NCBI RefSeq assembly: GCF_009755815.1
Contig: NZ_WRPK01000005.1
Coordinates: 434,001 to 498,000, forward strand
Length of the DNA stretch: 64,000 bases
Origin: Flavisphingomonas formosensis
GTDB lineage: Bacteria; Pseudomonadota; Alphaproteobacteria; Sphingomonadales; Sphingomonadaceae
Direction: 5' to 3'
Positions 1 through 10,171 of the stretch are shown one piece after another (position 1 is the stretch's first letter; every line of letters starts with the position of its first letter). The notes beneath the pieces are model-generated. The model did no database searches. It had not been told where the DNA came from and worked only from the letters and a program-made list of their open reading frames with translations. The translations under genes were made by a program, and so were the position numbers.

Positions 1-451
1 GACCGTTCAACGCGACCAGATAATTGTGCCCGCGGTCCTGATCGCCAATGGCGCGGATGACGCGCGGATCGGGCTGTTCATTGCCGGATGGGTTGAACGA
101 TCCGATAAGGGCGGTTGGGACAGGGTGGCTGAAGCAGTAGAGCTTCTCGTGCAGATGGCGGAAGGCGCCACGGTGGACGAGCCCGATGCCGGCGCCAATG
201 CCGTCGACCGAATCGGCCAGCATTGCGATCACCGCCTGGTTGGCGTTGCGCAGCCGTGGCGCGCCCTCGATCGCCAGGCGGACGCGGACGCCGCGCCGAT
301 GCGCGCGGATCAAGGAGGCCGCCAGCCTTTCGTCGCGGAAATAATAGGTTGCCCAGCGTATCACCCCGCCGGAAGGAACCGCATCGATGCGCTCTTCCAA
401 CAGATCACGCAGGCGTCCCGGCCGATCGGGGCCGCCGAAAAAGACCTGCAT
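1..451 (-). CDS. Phospholipase D-like domain protein, 3' end outside window
   Basis: The frame starts at an ATG at 451 and stays open for 150 codons to the left edge, so the C-terminus is missing. The visible part matches one PLD-like half: about 95 residues of alpha/beta sequence, then HEKLYCF (about residues 97-103) and IGSFNPSGNE, which resemble the HxK...GSxN catalytic motif of the phospholipase D superfamily. Members include phospholipases, cardiolipin synthases and nucleases, so the substrate is open. Its ATG shares one base with a TGA in another frame (TGATG), and it lies 22 bases after a small membrane-protein gene on the same strand, with which it is probably transcribed. Confidence 0.7.
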   Translation of the reverse strand, partial: MQVFFGGPDRPGRLRDLLEERIDAVPSGGVIRWATYYFRDERLAASLIRAHRRGVRVRLAIEGAPRLRNANQAVIAMLADSVDGIGAGIGLVHRGAFRHLHEKLYCFSHPVPTALIGSFNPSGNEQPDPRVIRAIGDQDRGHNYLVALNG

Positions 452-473
452 CAATCCCCTGCGGCCCGCCCGT

Positions 474-707
474 TCATTGCCAGAGCATGATCGCGGCGAC
501 GAAGGCCGCGGCGGCGCACAAGGTCGCCGTGACTGGGACCAGCGGCGTCATCAGCCGCCGCACGTGCCGCGCCGATCTGCCGGTCGGATCCGCTGCGGGC
601 CGGGATGTAGAGGCCGCAGTGATGCGCATCCAATCCTCGAAGGAGATGCGGCCTGTCTCCGCCTGGCGCGAGTCGCGATTCGGGTCCATGCACGGATGGT
701 CTGACAC
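474..707 (-). CDS. Small membrane protein of unknown function
   Basis: This is a 77-residue protein that I cannot assign to a family. The N-terminal 50 residues are polar and arginine-rich. The C-terminal 25 residues (LMTPLVPVTATLCAAAAF and on to MLWQ) form one predicted transmembrane helix, so it looks like a tail-anchored inner-membrane protein. It lies 22 bases before the phospholipase D-like gene on the same strand and 71 bases after the MetY-type gene. The hydrophobic tail and the gene spacing are the only support; it could be a chance frame. Confidence 0.45.
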   Translation of the reverse strand: MSDHPCMDPNRDSRQAETGRISFEDWMRITAASTSRPAADPTGRSARHVRRLMTPLVPVTATLCAAAAFVAAIMLWQ

Positions 708-731
708 TATGCGGCGAGACTCAAGATAGCC

Positions 732-763
732 GATGCGACCCCGAGGAAAGTCCGTGTCGCATC
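732..763. terminator. Weak stem-loop after the MetY-type gene
   Basis: GATGCGAC (732-739) and GTCGCATC (756-763) form an 8-bp perfect stem with a 16-base loop, 15 bases past the stop of the leftward gene. There is no T-run, so a role as an attenuator or terminator is only a possibility. Confidence 0.3.
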
Positions 764-778
764 CGGGCCGGCCCGAGC

Positions 779-2086
<1,308 letters not shown>

Positions 2087-2339
2087 TCTCTCCTTTGGTG
2101 CAGCCTAGCTGGTCGGACGGTAGCGGTGAAGCTGCCGCGCGATGCATCGTGCATGCGGGCGCCCGCTGTGATGGCGCTCACGAACGGGTATCCGGGCGGC
2201 ATCGCCTAGACGGGGCTGCGATCCTTCTGAGTGCCCGCCGGATCGCACCGGGCGCCCGCTGCGCGCTCGACCGCTCTCCGCATATCCGGCTGCTTGCCGA
2301 TCCCGAACAATCACCGCTCCGGATCGGCCGATGTCGTGC

Positions 2340-2828
2340 TTAAGCAAAATGCAGGGGCAATGATGTCGTTTCTTTGGTGGTTCGCAATATGATGTTGGAC
2401 CGGCAGGCACTGACCTCTGCCCCCGTCAGCAAATTCTTCCTCAACAACTCCTCGTAGCTGACCAAATCCCTGGTCACGACATGCAGGATAAAATCCAGAT
2501 CGCCGGTGACGTAATGGCAGGCGACGACCTCGGGCAGCTTTTCGATCCGTTCGAGAAAAAGCCGCTCATTCTCTGCCGAATGCGACCCGAGCCGCACCAG
2601 GATGATCGCCGAGATGCCGAGCTTGAGCGCTTCGCGATCGAGGATCGCCACCGTGCGATCGATCAGGCCGCGGTCACGCAGGCGCTGCATGCGCCGTGAA
2701 CATTGCGATGCGGAAAGATTGATCCGCGCGCTGATTTCGACCGGGCCGAGACTGCCGTCCTCCTGCAGCTCCGCAAGGATCTTGCGGTCGTAGGAATCGA
2801 GCTGGGTCGCATCGGATGAGGTCGCCAT
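2340..2828 (-). CDS. Lrp/AsnC family transcriptional regulator
   Basis: This is a 162-residue DNA-binding regulator. It has an N-terminal winged helix-turn-helix (LDSYDRKILAELQEDG through ASQCSRRMQRLRDRG, about residues 10-50) and a C-terminal RAM/AsnC ligand domain (GDLDFILHVVTRDL). The frame could extend upstream to 2900, but the ATG at 2828 places the helix-turn-helix at the usual distance from the N-terminus. It is divergent from the aminotransferase operon at 3029, which is probably its target, with an amino acid as the likely effector. Both are inferences from position. Confidence 0.9.
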   Translation of the reverse strand: MATSSDATQLDSYDRKILAELQEDGSLGPVEISARINLSASQCSRRMQRLRDRGLIDRTVAILDREALKLGISAIILVRLGSHSAENERLFLERIEKLPEVVACHYVTGDLDFILHVVTRDLVSYEELLRKNLLTGAEVSACRSNIILRTTKETTSLPLHFA

Positions 2829-3028
2829 AGACCGGGGAGATTTGCGCGCATTTCGCGGACCGTCAATGAGTCGTTGCCGCCAATTGGGAGGCAGATGCAT
2901 CGTCGGTGCGCGATTTTAGCTTTCATGCGCACGATGGTTGCGTCCATGCAGGCGGAAACCCCGATTTCGCACGCACCGTGCTTCCGTCCGGCGCTAAGAG
3001 GTGAAACGCATATCCTACGGGAGACATT

Positions 3029-4219
3029 ATGTATTTCGCCACCTTGTCCGCAGAGCCGAGGGATCCGATCCTTGCGATCATCGACGCCTTCGCGTCCGAT
3101 CGACGAACGGACAAGATCGATCTCGGGATCGGCGTCTATCGCGATGCGGAGGGCGGCACGCCGGTGATGCGTGTCGTCAAGCTGGCCGAGCAGCAGCTTC
3201 TGGCCGAGCAGGCGAGCAAAGGCTATCTCGGCATCGAGGGGGATCGTCATTTCGTGGCCGCACTGCAGCCGATCCTCTTCGGCACTCTGCCGCGCGCCCT
3301 CGATATTGCCGGCGTTCAGAGCGTCGGTGGGACGGGGGCGCTACGGCTCGCCGCGGACCTGCTGGCGCTCGAGAGGCGGGATCGGACCGTCTGGTTCGGA
3401 TTGCCGACCTGGGCGAACCATCTTCCCCTGTTCGCGGCCGCCGGCTTGCAGACGCGCACCTTTCGTTACGTCGATCCCGCCACGCAGCGGGTGGACGGTG
3501 CCGCGCTCGGCGATGCCGTCGCACAGGCCAGGCAAGGCGACGTGATCGTGGTGCACGGCTGCTGCCACAACCCCACGGGCATCGACCTCGATCTGGAAAC
3601 GTGGCGCGAAATCGGCGTCCAATGCGCGCGCAAGGGGCTGCTGCCGGTCGTCGACATGGCCTATCACGGTTTCGGCCATGGGCTCGACGAGGATGCCGCA
3701 GGCCTGCGGGCTCTGCTGGAAGAGGTGCCGGCCGCGCTGATCGCCTATTCCTGCAGCAAGAATTTCGCGCTCTATCGCGAGCGGACCGGCGCCCTCTTCG
3801 TCGTCGGCAGCGGCCTCGGGGTGGAATTGGCCATGTCCAATCTTTTCGCGCTGGCGCGGGCGAACTATTCCATGCCGCCGGATCATGGTGCGGCCGTGGT
3901 GCGGACGATCCTGCAATCCCCCGCGCTGGCGCGGGCATGGCGAGAGGAACTCGGCGAGATGCGCACACGCGTACGTTCCCTGCGCGCCGCGCTTGCGGCC
4001 CATGGCCGGCGCGGGCCCGTCGATCTCGTGCCGCTGGGGCAGCAGAACGGCTTTTTTTCCAGCCTGCCGCTGGACGCTGGACAGATCATGCATCTGCGCG
4101 AGGCCCATGGCATCTATATCGCGCCCAACGGGCGCATCAACGTCGCGGGCCTAGCCGAGACTCAGCTCGACCGGTTCGCCGCCAGCCTCGAAGAGCTGGA
4201 CTCATGCGTACCGGCATAG
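3029..4219 (+). CDS. Aspartate/aromatic aminotransferase family protein
   Basis: This 396-residue class I PLP aminotransferase resembles AspC/TyrB. Seen in the sequence are IGVYRDAEG near the N-terminus, GGTGALRLAAD (100-110), CCHNPTGIDL (178-187), the PLP-binding Asp in VVDMAYHGFG (about 209), the Schiff-base lysine in YSCSKNFALYRERTG (K244) and the C-terminal substrate arginine in NGRINVAG. It should move an amino group between an aromatic or acidic amino acid and 2-oxoglutarate. The ketopantoate reductase-like gene overlaps its last 16 bases and a class II aldolase follows, so its keto acid product may feed those enzymes. Confidence 0.88.
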   Translation: MYFATLSAEPRDPILAIIDAFASDRRTDKIDLGIGVYRDAEGGTPVMRVVKLAEQQLLAEQASKGYLGIEGDRHFVAALQPILFGTLPRALDIAGVQSVGGTGALRLAADLLALERRDRTVWFGLPTWANHLPLFAAAGLQTRTFRYVDPATQRVDGAALGDAVAQARQGDVIVVHGCCHNPTGIDLDLETWREIGVQCARKGLLPVVDMAYHGFGHGLDEDAAGLRALLEEVPAALIAYSCSKNFALYRERTGALFVVGSGLGVELAMSNLFALARANYSMPPDHGAAVVRTILQSPALARAWREELGEMRTRVRSLRAALAAHGRRGPVDLVPLGQQNGFFSSLPLDAGQIMHLREAHGIYIAPNGRINVAGLAETQLDRFAASLEELDSCVPA

Positions 4220-5181
4220 TCGGGGCTGGGGCGATCGGCTGCGCCCTTGCGGCGCGGCTCGCCCATGCGGGGCATGACGTATCGCTGGTAGTGCGCAAGC
4301 GACAGCGCCGCGACGCCCTTGCCGCCGACGGCATCACCTGCGTCGAGGCGGGCGCGCGGATCGAGGCAAGGCCGCGCATCGTGGAAAAGCTGCCGCTGGT
4401 CCGATGCGATGTGCTGTTTCTCGCCCTGAAAGCGGCCACGATAAGCGACGCTGTCGCGACGCTTCCCGACTCCATCGATCGGGACACGCTAATCGTGCCG
4501 CTGGTCAATGGCATTCCCTGGTGGTTTCCGCTCGACGGCGGAGCAGGGGCCCGCCCGGTCCGGGCCGTCGATCCGCAGGGTGCGCTTCTGCGCCGCTTCG
4601 TGCCCGGGCAGATTGCAGGAAGCGTCGTCTATACGACCGCGATGATCGTCGATTCCGCATGCGTGCGCGTCACGCGCAATCAGCGGCTGATCCTGGGTGC
4701 GATCGATGGTCGGTCATCGGACCGTATCGCCGCGCTCGCCGCGGAGCTGTCGGCCGCCGGCATAGAAACCAGTGTCAGTGATCGGATCCGCGACGATGTC
4801 TGGACCAAGGTGGCGCTGAATCTCGCCACCAATCCGCTTTCGGTGGTGAGCGGGGCCTATCTCGGCCAGCTCTGTTCCGATCCGCATCTGGAGCCCGTCG
4901 TTTCCACCATTCTCGACGAGGTCTGGCGCGTGGCCGGCCGCTATGATGCACGACCGCCGCTGACCCGCACGGAGATGCTCGATCGCGGACGGCAGGCAGG
5001 CGCCTTCCGCACATCGATGCTCGAGGATTATCGCGCGGGCCGTCCGCTGGAACTGGATTCGATCGCCGATGCCGTATTCGAGCTTGCCGCCGCGATCGGC
5101 CTCGATCTGCCGATAAGCCGGGCCATCGTCGAACTCGCCCGCTATCGCTCCGCTGCAAGCACCCTTCCGGAGAAGATATGA
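4204..5181 (+). CDS. 2-dehydropantoate 2-reductase family protein
   Basis: This is a 325-residue NAD(P)H-dependent reductase of the ketopantoate reductase family. The dinucleotide motif GIVGAGAIGCALAARL is at the N-terminus. The catalytic-lysine region DDVWTKVALNLATNPLSVV lies about residues 197-215, and the helical C-terminal domain is present. The frame runs open back to 3001, but that part overlaps the aminotransferase in another frame; the ATG at 4204 gives the normal N-terminus. Since it is embedded in an aminotransferase/aldolase operon, it may reduce a branched or hydroxymethylated 2-keto acid instead of making pantoate. That is inference. Confidence 0.85.
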   Translation: MRTGIVGAGAIGCALAARLAHAGHDVSLVVRKRQRRDALAADGITCVEAGARIEARPRIVEKLPLVRCDVLFLALKAATISDAVATLPDSIDRDTLIVPLVNGIPWWFPLDGGAGARPVRAVDPQGALLRRFVPGQIAGSVVYTTAMIVDSACVRVTRNQRLILGAIDGRSSDRIAALAAELSAAGIETSVSDRIRDDVWTKVALNLATNPLSVVSGAYLGQLCSDPHLEPVVSTILDEVWRVAGRYDARPPLTRTEMLDRGRQAGAFRTSMLEDYRAGRPLELDSIADAVFELAAAIGLDLPISRAIVELARYRSAASTLPEKI

Positions 5182-5930
5182 TGAACCTGCGCAATCCCCT
5201 CGATATCTCCAGCGAAGAAGCGCAGCTGCGTAGCGATCTTACCGATTTCTATCATCTCGTCGAATATTTCGGCTGGGACGAAATTATATTCAATCATATT
5301 TCCGTTCGTGTACCGGGGCCTGATCATCACTATCTCGTCAACCCGTTCGGCCTCGGATATGACGAGATCGAACCGCGGATGCTGGTGAAGGTCGATACCG
5401 AGGGCCGGCTGGTCGAGGACAATGGCTACAAGGCCAATCCGGCGGGCTTTGCGCTGCACGGCGTGATCCATGCCAATCGTCCCGACGCTATCTGCGTCGC
5501 CCATGCCCACACGCTCGCCATGTCCGCGGTGGCCAACAAGGCGCAGGGCTTCAGCCACGACAATTTCTACGGCGCACAGCTCACCGGCCGGATCGGCTAT
5601 CATGATTTCGAGGGGATCACCCTCTATGCGGAAGAGAAAGGCCGCATGCTCGCCTCGCTGGGCGACAAGGACGTGCTGGTGCTGCGCAACCATGGCGTCG
5701 CGGTCTGCGGGCCCGACATTCCCTCCACCTTCATGCTGCTGTGGATCGTCGAGCGCGCCGCGCAGGTGCAGATGCTTTCGCAGGCGATGCAGGGCGATCA
5801 GATCATGCTGTCCGATGCTGTGCGGCAGCAATGCGTGAGCGATGCCCAACGCATTTCGAAAAGCGGCGGCGCGGCGCGCATGCTGTTCGATGCGTCGGTG
5901 CGGCGGATGCGCCGCGATCGCAGGCGCTGA
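5178..5930 (+). CDS. Class II aldolase/adducin family protein
   Basis: This 250-residue protein has the class II aldolase/adducin fold. Metal ligands are suggested by ICVAHAHTLAMSAV (about residues 108-121) and VLRNHGVAVCG (about 171-181). The family includes fuculose-phosphate aldolase, ribulose-phosphate epimerases and aldolases acting on 2-keto acids. Its ATG overlaps the upstream stop as ATGA, so it is translationally coupled to the ketopantoate reductase-like gene. The operon suggests aldol cleavage or formation on a keto acid; the substrate cannot be told from sequence. Confidence 0.85.
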   Translation: MMNLRNPLDISSEEAQLRSDLTDFYHLVEYFGWDEIIFNHISVRVPGPDHHYLVNPFGLGYDEIEPRMLVKVDTEGRLVEDNGYKANPAGFALHGVIHANRPDAICVAHAHTLAMSAVANKAQGFSHDNFYGAQLTGRIGYHDFEGITLYAEEKGRMLASLGDKDVLVLRNHGVAVCGPDIPSTFMLLWIVERAAQVQMLSQAMQGDQIMLSDAVRQQCVSDAQRISKSGGAARMLFDASVRRMRRDRRR

Positions 5931-5939
5931 GCGGGGCGC

Positions 5940-6833
5940 TCATTCCAGCGAGACATGGTCCCGCACGAAATCGAGGAAGGCGCTGACACGGGGGGCCGGA
6001 CGGGGGCCACCGGCGTAGAGAATGTGGACGTCCTCCCCGTCGCCCGGATGGAAGGGGTGGAGCAGCTCGACCAGACGGCCGGCGCGCAGATCCGCGGCGA
6101 CGTGGAAACTCCCCAGCCTCGCGATACCGCCGCCTGCCGCGGCCATCTGACGCACCACCTCGCCCGAATTGCCGAAAAAGCCGCCTTCGACGGGACGCTG
6201 GACGATCCTGCCGCCCACGCGGAACGGCCAGCTGTCGATGGACCGGCGGAAGGTGAAGCGTAGGCAGCGGTGACGATCCAGATCCGCCGGCACCTGCGGT
6301 TCGCCATGTTTTGCGAGATAGTCCGGGCTGGCAACGACGACCATCCGGCTGTGGCCGATCTTGCGCGCGCGCAATGTGGAATCGCGCAGCGGCCCGATGC
6401 GGATGGCGATATCCGCGCGCTCCTCGACCAGGTCCACGACGGCATCGGTGAGTTCCAGCTCCAGCGTGATTCCGGGATGCGCATCGAGGAAGCGCGGCAG
6501 GATCGGCAGCAGGCAATGGACGCCGAACGGCACCGAAGCGTTGACGCGCAAGGGCCCGCGCGCTTCGATCCGCTCTTCGCCGATGCCGCGTTCGATCGCG
6601 TCGATGTCCGCCAGCAGCCCGGAGACGCGATCGCGATAGCGCTCGCCCTCATGGGTGAGCGTCAGCGCGCGCGTCGTGCGCCGGATGAGCTGGACGCCGA
6701 GCCGCGCCTCGAGCCGGGCCATCGCCCGGCTGATCGCCGACGGCGTCAGGCGCAATGCGCGCGCCGCGGAGGCGAAGCTGCCTTCGCGGGCCACGGTCAG
6801 GAACATCTCCATGTCGCCCAGCCGATTGTCCAT
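5940..6833 (-). CDS. LysR family transcriptional regulator
   Basis: This 297-residue LysR-type regulator has an N-terminal helix-turn-helix (EMFLTVAREGSFASAARAL, about residues 9-27, and the following recognition helix) and a periplasmic-binding-protein-like effector domain. It is divergent from the SDR gene at 6932, with about 100 bases between them that probably hold both promoters and the binding site. It converges on the class II aldolase gene with a 9-base gap. The effector is unknown. Confidence 0.9.
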   Translation of the reverse strand: MDNRLGDMEMFLTVAREGSFASAARALRLTPSAISRAMARLEARLGVQLIRRTTRALTLTHEGERYRDRVSGLLADIDAIERGIGEERIEARGPLRVNASVPFGVHCLLPILPRFLDAHPGITLELELTDAVVDLVEERADIAIRIGPLRDSTLRARKIGHSRMVVVASPDYLAKHGEPQVPADLDRHRCLRFTFRRSIDSWPFRVGGRIVQRPVEGGFFGNSGEVVRQMAAAGGGIARLGSFHVAADLRAGRLVELLHPFHPGDGEDVHILYAGGPRPAPRVSAFLDFVRDHVSLE

Positions 6834-6836
6834 GGC

Positions 6837-6889
6837 ATTGATGACTTTCGATCACTTCAATGATGATGCGTTGCCATCTACTCATCAAT
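6837..6889. promoter_or_regulatory. Candidate LysR-SDR intergenic regulatory site
   Basis: The divergent spacer contains ATTGATGA (6837-6844) and its inverted copy TCATCAAT (6882-6889), 37 bases apart, in AT-rich DNA. Position and symmetry suit a site for the adjacent LysR regulator, but the spacing is wider than a single T-N11-A box. This is an inference. Confidence 0.3.
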
Positions 6890-6931
6890 CCGCCGCATGC
6901 CTAGCTCAGGGCCACAGCAAGGGAGTTGGTC

Positions 6932-7717
6932 ATGGATCTGAACATCGCAGGCAAGAAGGCGCTCGTCACCGGTTCGACGGCAGGCATCGGCCTCGCCATC
7001 GCCGAGCGGTTGGCCGCAGAAGGAGCGGAGGTCGTCATCACCGGCCGCAGCCAGGAGAAACTGGATGCCGCCGCCGAGCGCGTGGCGCAGGCCGGCCGCG
7101 TCACCGCCATTCTCGCCGACCCTGCCACCGCGGCCGGCGCGGCGACACTGATCGAGGCGGTCCCGGACGTCGATATTCTCGTCAACAATCTCGGCATCTA
7201 CGAGGCGCGGCCCTTTACCGAAATCGGCGACGAGGACTGGCATCATATCTTCGAGGTCAACGTGGTCAGCGGCGCCCGGCTGGCGCGCCACTATTTCCCG
7301 CGCATGCTGGCGAAGAACTGGGGCAGGATCATCTTCATCGCCAGCGAAAGCGCGCTCGTGATCCCGGGCGAGATGATCCATTACGGCATGACCAAGACGG
7401 CACAGCTCGCCATTGCGCGCGGCCTCGCCGAGCAGACGCGGGGCACGGGCGTCACCGTCAACTCGGTGATGCCGGGGCCTACCCGTTCGGAAGGCATCGT
7501 CGATTTCATCCGTTCGGTGGTATCCGACAAGGAAGCGCCGGAGGCGGAGCGCGAAGCGGCCTTCTTCTCCGAATTGCGGCCTTTGTCGCTGATCCGCCGG
7601 CTGATCGAGGCGGAAGAGGTAGCGGCGATGGTCGCCTTCCTCGCCAGCCCGCTGGCGGCAGCTACCAACGGCGCGGCGGTGCGCACCGAGGGGGGTATCG
7701 TTCCGACCATCGCATAG
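6932..7717 (+). CDS. SDR family oxidoreductase
   Basis: This is a 261-residue classical short-chain dehydrogenase/reductase. It has the nucleotide motif TGSTAGIG (about residues 11-18), NNLG (about 88-91), a catalytic Ser in IASES and the YxxxK pair in YGMTK. The ATG at 6932 is used because GGGAG lies 6 bases upstream; a TTG two codons earlier is less likely. The divergent LysR regulator probably controls it. The alcohol or ketone substrate is unknown. Confidence 0.88.
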   Translation: MDLNIAGKKALVTGSTAGIGLAIAERLAAEGAEVVITGRSQEKLDAAAERVAQAGRVTAILADPATAAGAATLIEAVPDVDILVNNLGIYEARPFTEIGDEDWHHIFEVNVVSGARLARHYFPRMLAKNWGRIIFIASESALVIPGEMIHYGMTKTAQLAIARGLAEQTRGTGVTVNSVMPGPTRSEGIVDFIRSVVSDKEAPEAEREAAFFSELRPLSLIRRLIEAEEVAAMVAFLASPLAAATNGAAVRTEGGIVPTIA

Positions 7718-7733
7718 CGCGGTGCGCTGATCT

Positions 7734-8630
7734 CTACGCCCGTCGTGCCGATACGCTCTCCTCACGGTAGCGTTTGGGGGAGCGGCCGACATGACGGGCG
7801 AAGAAGCGCGAGAAATAAGCCGGATCGACCATGCCGACCGAATAGCCGATCTCGGCGACGGATAGGTTGGAGTAGAGCAGCGCGCGTTTCGCCTCAAGCA
7901 GCGCACGCTGATCGAGCAAGGCCGTCGGCGAGGCGCCCGCGACGCGCGAGCAAGCGACGCGCAAGGCGGTGGCGCTGACGCCGAGCGCGGCGGCATAAGC
8001 CGAGACCGGCTCACGCAGACGGAAGCGCTGCTCGATCCGTTCGCGCAGCCGTGCGACGATCGCCGCATGGTGCGATGGCTCCGCCAAAGCGTAGCCACCC
8101 TCCGCAGCCCCGAGCTGGCGGCGCGCAATCACCATCAGGGAGAGCAGCGCGGCTTCCACCGCCGCGCGATGGCCGGGCGCGGCCCAGCCCAACTCCCGGC
8201 TGAGATTGGCAAGAATGGCCTCAACGGATCCGATCAGCGCCTCATCCAGCGCCACGGCACATGGCTCCTTGAAAAGCATGGCGAGATCGGGGTTGCGCTG
8301 CAGCAGGTCCGACAGATAGCTGCCGGCGAGGGTCAGTACCCAGCCGCTCGATTCAGCAAACCAGCCGAAACCATGCACCACGCCCGCCGGTACCAGCAGC
8401 AGGCAGGGCGCCGAGAAGCCGATCTCGCCTGCCTCCGCGCGCAATGCCCCGCCGCCCTCGTTGACCACGAAGACATGGCTGAGCTCCGCATGGGCGTGCG
8501 GTTGGATCGTCCATTCGCTCGGGCGAGTGCGGTCGTCGAGGTTTTCGAGGTGTACAAAGCCCTGGGCGACCAGCCTGTCTGGCTCCCCATAGAGGTAAAA
8601 GGTCGGAATGGTCGCCGGACGGGAAGGCAT
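7734..8630 (-). CDS. AraC family transcriptional regulator, likely for the pca operon
   Basis: This is a 298-residue regulator. The N-terminal cupin-like sensing domain contains IQPHAHAELSHVFVVNEGG (about residues 42-60). The C-terminal pair of helix-turn-helices ends in IGYSVGMVDPAYFSRFFARH and GRSPKRYRE, the typical AraC/XylS signature. A GTG at 8648 is possible, but the ATG at 8630 has GAAAGG upstream. It is divergent from pcaH with 141 bases between them. It may be a PobR-like activator sensing protocatechuate or a related hydroxybenzoate. Other bacteria usually use PcaQ (LysR) or PcaR (IclR) here, so this wiring is somewhat unusual. Confidence 0.88.
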   Translation of the reverse strand: MPSRPATIPTFYLYGEPDRLVAQGFVHLENLDDRTRPSEWTIQPHAHAELSHVFVVNEGGGALRAEAGEIGFSAPCLLLVPAGVVHGFGWFAESSGWVLTLAGSYLSDLLQRNPDLAMLFKEPCAVALDEALIGSVEAILANLSRELGWAAPGHRAAVEAALLSLMVIARRQLGAAEGGYALAEPSHHAAIVARLRERIEQRFRLREPVSAYAAALGVSATALRVACSRVAGASPTALLDQRALLEAKRALLYSNLSVAEIGYSVGMVDPAYFSRFFARHVGRSPKRYREESVSARRA

Positions 8631-8663
8631 GGCGCGAAGCCTTTCCACGGAAAATGTCTGTTG

Positions 8664-8701
8664 GATCGTCCAATTATTATGTTCGCCCGATCATGTCCAA
8701 T
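8664..8701. promoter_or_regulatory. Imperfect direct repeats between the AraC gene and pcaH
   Basis: GATCGTCCAAT (8664-8674) is followed by GATCATGTCCAAT (8689-8701). The starts are 25 bases apart, about two and a half helical turns. Paired direct half-sites in a divergent spacer are typical of AraC-family binding, so this is a candidate operator for the neighbouring regulator. Confidence 0.4.
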
Positions 8702-8771
8702 CGGATCGCTGCGGCTAAGATCGTCCGGCAAGCACGGCATAGTCCGGCGCCCCATCCTCAGAGGACCGACC

Positions 8772-9479
8772 ATGACCGACAGTCTCGCTTATGCCCATGA
8801 CGATGCGGGGGCGCCGCCCTCGCGGTTTCCCGACTATCGCTCCACCGTGCTGCGCAGCCCCTCGCTGCCTTTGGTCCGCATTCCCCAGACACTGACCGAG
8901 GTGACCGGCCCGGCAGGCTGCTGGGACCGCCTGATGGGCTCCGCGCTCGCCGATCTCACCACCCAGCACGAGGGCGCGCCGCTCGGCCAGCGCATCATCG
9001 TCACCGGGCACGTGCTCGACGAGGCTCGGCGGCCCGTTCCCCATACGGTGATCGAGATCTGGCAGGCCAACGCCGCCGGCCGCTACATCCATGGCAAGGA
9101 TCAGTGGGATGCGCCGCTCGATCCCCATTTCACCGGGGCCGGCCGCGTGGTCACGGACGGGGAAGGGCGCTATCGCTTCGTCACCATCCGGCCCGGCGCC
9201 TATCCCTGGGGCAATCATCGCAATGCCTGGCGGCCGGCGCATATCCACCTTTCGCTGCTCGGTCCGGCCTATGCCACCCGGCTCGTCACCCAACTCTATT
9301 TTCCGGACGATCCGCTCATCGAGATCGATCCGATCGCGAATGCCGTACCGATGCCCTATCGCGATCGCCTGGTCTGCCGTTTCGATATCGGCATCACCGA
9401 GCCCAATTGGGCGCTTGGCTATCGGTTCGACATCGTGCTCAAGGGACGCGACGCGACGCCGCTCGAGGAGGAAGCGTGA
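8772..9479 (+). CDS. pcaH: Protocatechuate 3,4-dioxygenase beta subunit
   Basis: This 235-residue protein is the iron-bearing subunit of the intradiol dioxygenase that cleaves protocatechuate to 3-carboxy-cis,cis-muconate. The four Fe(III) ligands are recognisable: Y105 in AAGRYIHGKDQWD, Y144 in RPGAYPWGNHRNAWRPAHIH, and H157 and H159 in the terminal HIH of that stretch. The intradiol signature TVIEIWQANAAGRY is also present. The ATG follows GAGGACCGACC. It is the first gene of a tightly packed rightward pca operon and overlaps pcaG by one base. The divergent AraC regulator is the likely controller. Confidence 0.95.
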   Translation: MTDSLAYAHDDAGAPPSRFPDYRSTVLRSPSLPLVRIPQTLTEVTGPAGCWDRLMGSALADLTTQHEGAPLGQRIIVTGHVLDEARRPVPHTVIEIWQANAAGRYIHGKDQWDAPLDPHFTGAGRVVTDGEGRYRFVTIRPGAYPWGNHRNAWRPAHIHLSLLGPAYATRLVTQLYFPDDPLIEIDPIANAVPMPYRDRLVCRFDIGITEPNWALGYRFDIVLKGRDATPLEEEA

Positions 9480-10171
9480 TGAGCGACCTGGAATCCCGCA
9501 ACCCCGCATCCCGGGCGGACAATCAGGATGCGGCACTGTTCGGTCAGACGCCCTCGCAGACGGTCGGTCCGTTCTTCCATTATGGCCTGCCCTGGAAAGG
9601 CGGCGCCGACCTCATCGGCAAGTCCGACATGGGCGCCCGGCCGGAGCTGTTTCCGGAAGACCATTATGTGCTGAACCTCTCGTCTCCCACCGGTACGCCC
9701 ACCGGTGAGGCGATCGAGATCGCCGGGCGCGTGCTCGACGGGGCGGGCGAGGCCGTGCCGGATGCGATGATCGAGATCTGGCAGGCCAATGCCGCCGGCC
9801 GCTATGCGAGCCCGGACGATGCACGCGACGAAGTGGCGCCCGATCCGCACTTCGTGGGTTTCGGCCGCGCATCGACCGGCGAGGACGGCGTCTATCGTTT
9901 CCGTACCATCCGTCCGGGCCGGGTACCGGGGCCGGGCAACAGCCTGCAGGCACCACACATCGCACTGTCGGTCTTCGGCCGCGGCGTCCTCAAGCGGCTG
10001 GCGACGCGCCTCTATTTCTCCGACGGCGAAGGCAATGACTTCGATCCGGTGCTCGGCCTCGTTCCCGAGGAGCGGCGCGACACGCTGATCGCCACCCGCC
10101 GCGCCGATGGGAGCTGGTGGCTCGACATCATCCTCTCGGGCGAGGGGGAAACGGTCTTCTTCGATCTATGA
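9479..10171 (+). CDS. pcaG: Protocatechuate 3,4-dioxygenase alpha subunit
   Basis: This is a 230-residue partner of PcaH in the protocatechuate 3,4-dioxygenase complex. It has TPSQTVGPFFHYGL near the N-terminus, typical of PcaG, and MIEIWQANAAGRYASPDD in the shared intradiol core. The histidine pair of the catalytic subunit is degenerate here (QAPHIALSVFG), as expected for the alpha chain, which shapes the active site without binding iron. The start overlaps the pcaH stop (TGATG), and the stop overlaps the pcaB start. Confidence 0.95.
   Translation: MSDLESRNPASRADNQDAALFGQTPSQTVGPFFHYGLPWKGGADLIGKSDMGARPELFPEDHYVLNLSSPTGTPTGEAIEIAGRVLDGAGEAVPDAMIEIWQANAAGRYASPDDARDEVAPDPHFVGFGRASTGEDGVYRFRTIRPGRVPGPGNSLQAPHIALSVFGRGVLKRLATRLYFSDGEGNDFDPVLGLVPEERRDTLIATRRADGSWWLDIILSGEGETVFFDL

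Noticed and set aside
3001-4203. Extended N-terminus in front of the ketopantoate reductase-like gene
   Set aside because: This part overlaps the aminotransferase gene in another frame and is Arg-rich. The reductase begins with its nucleotide motif at 4204.
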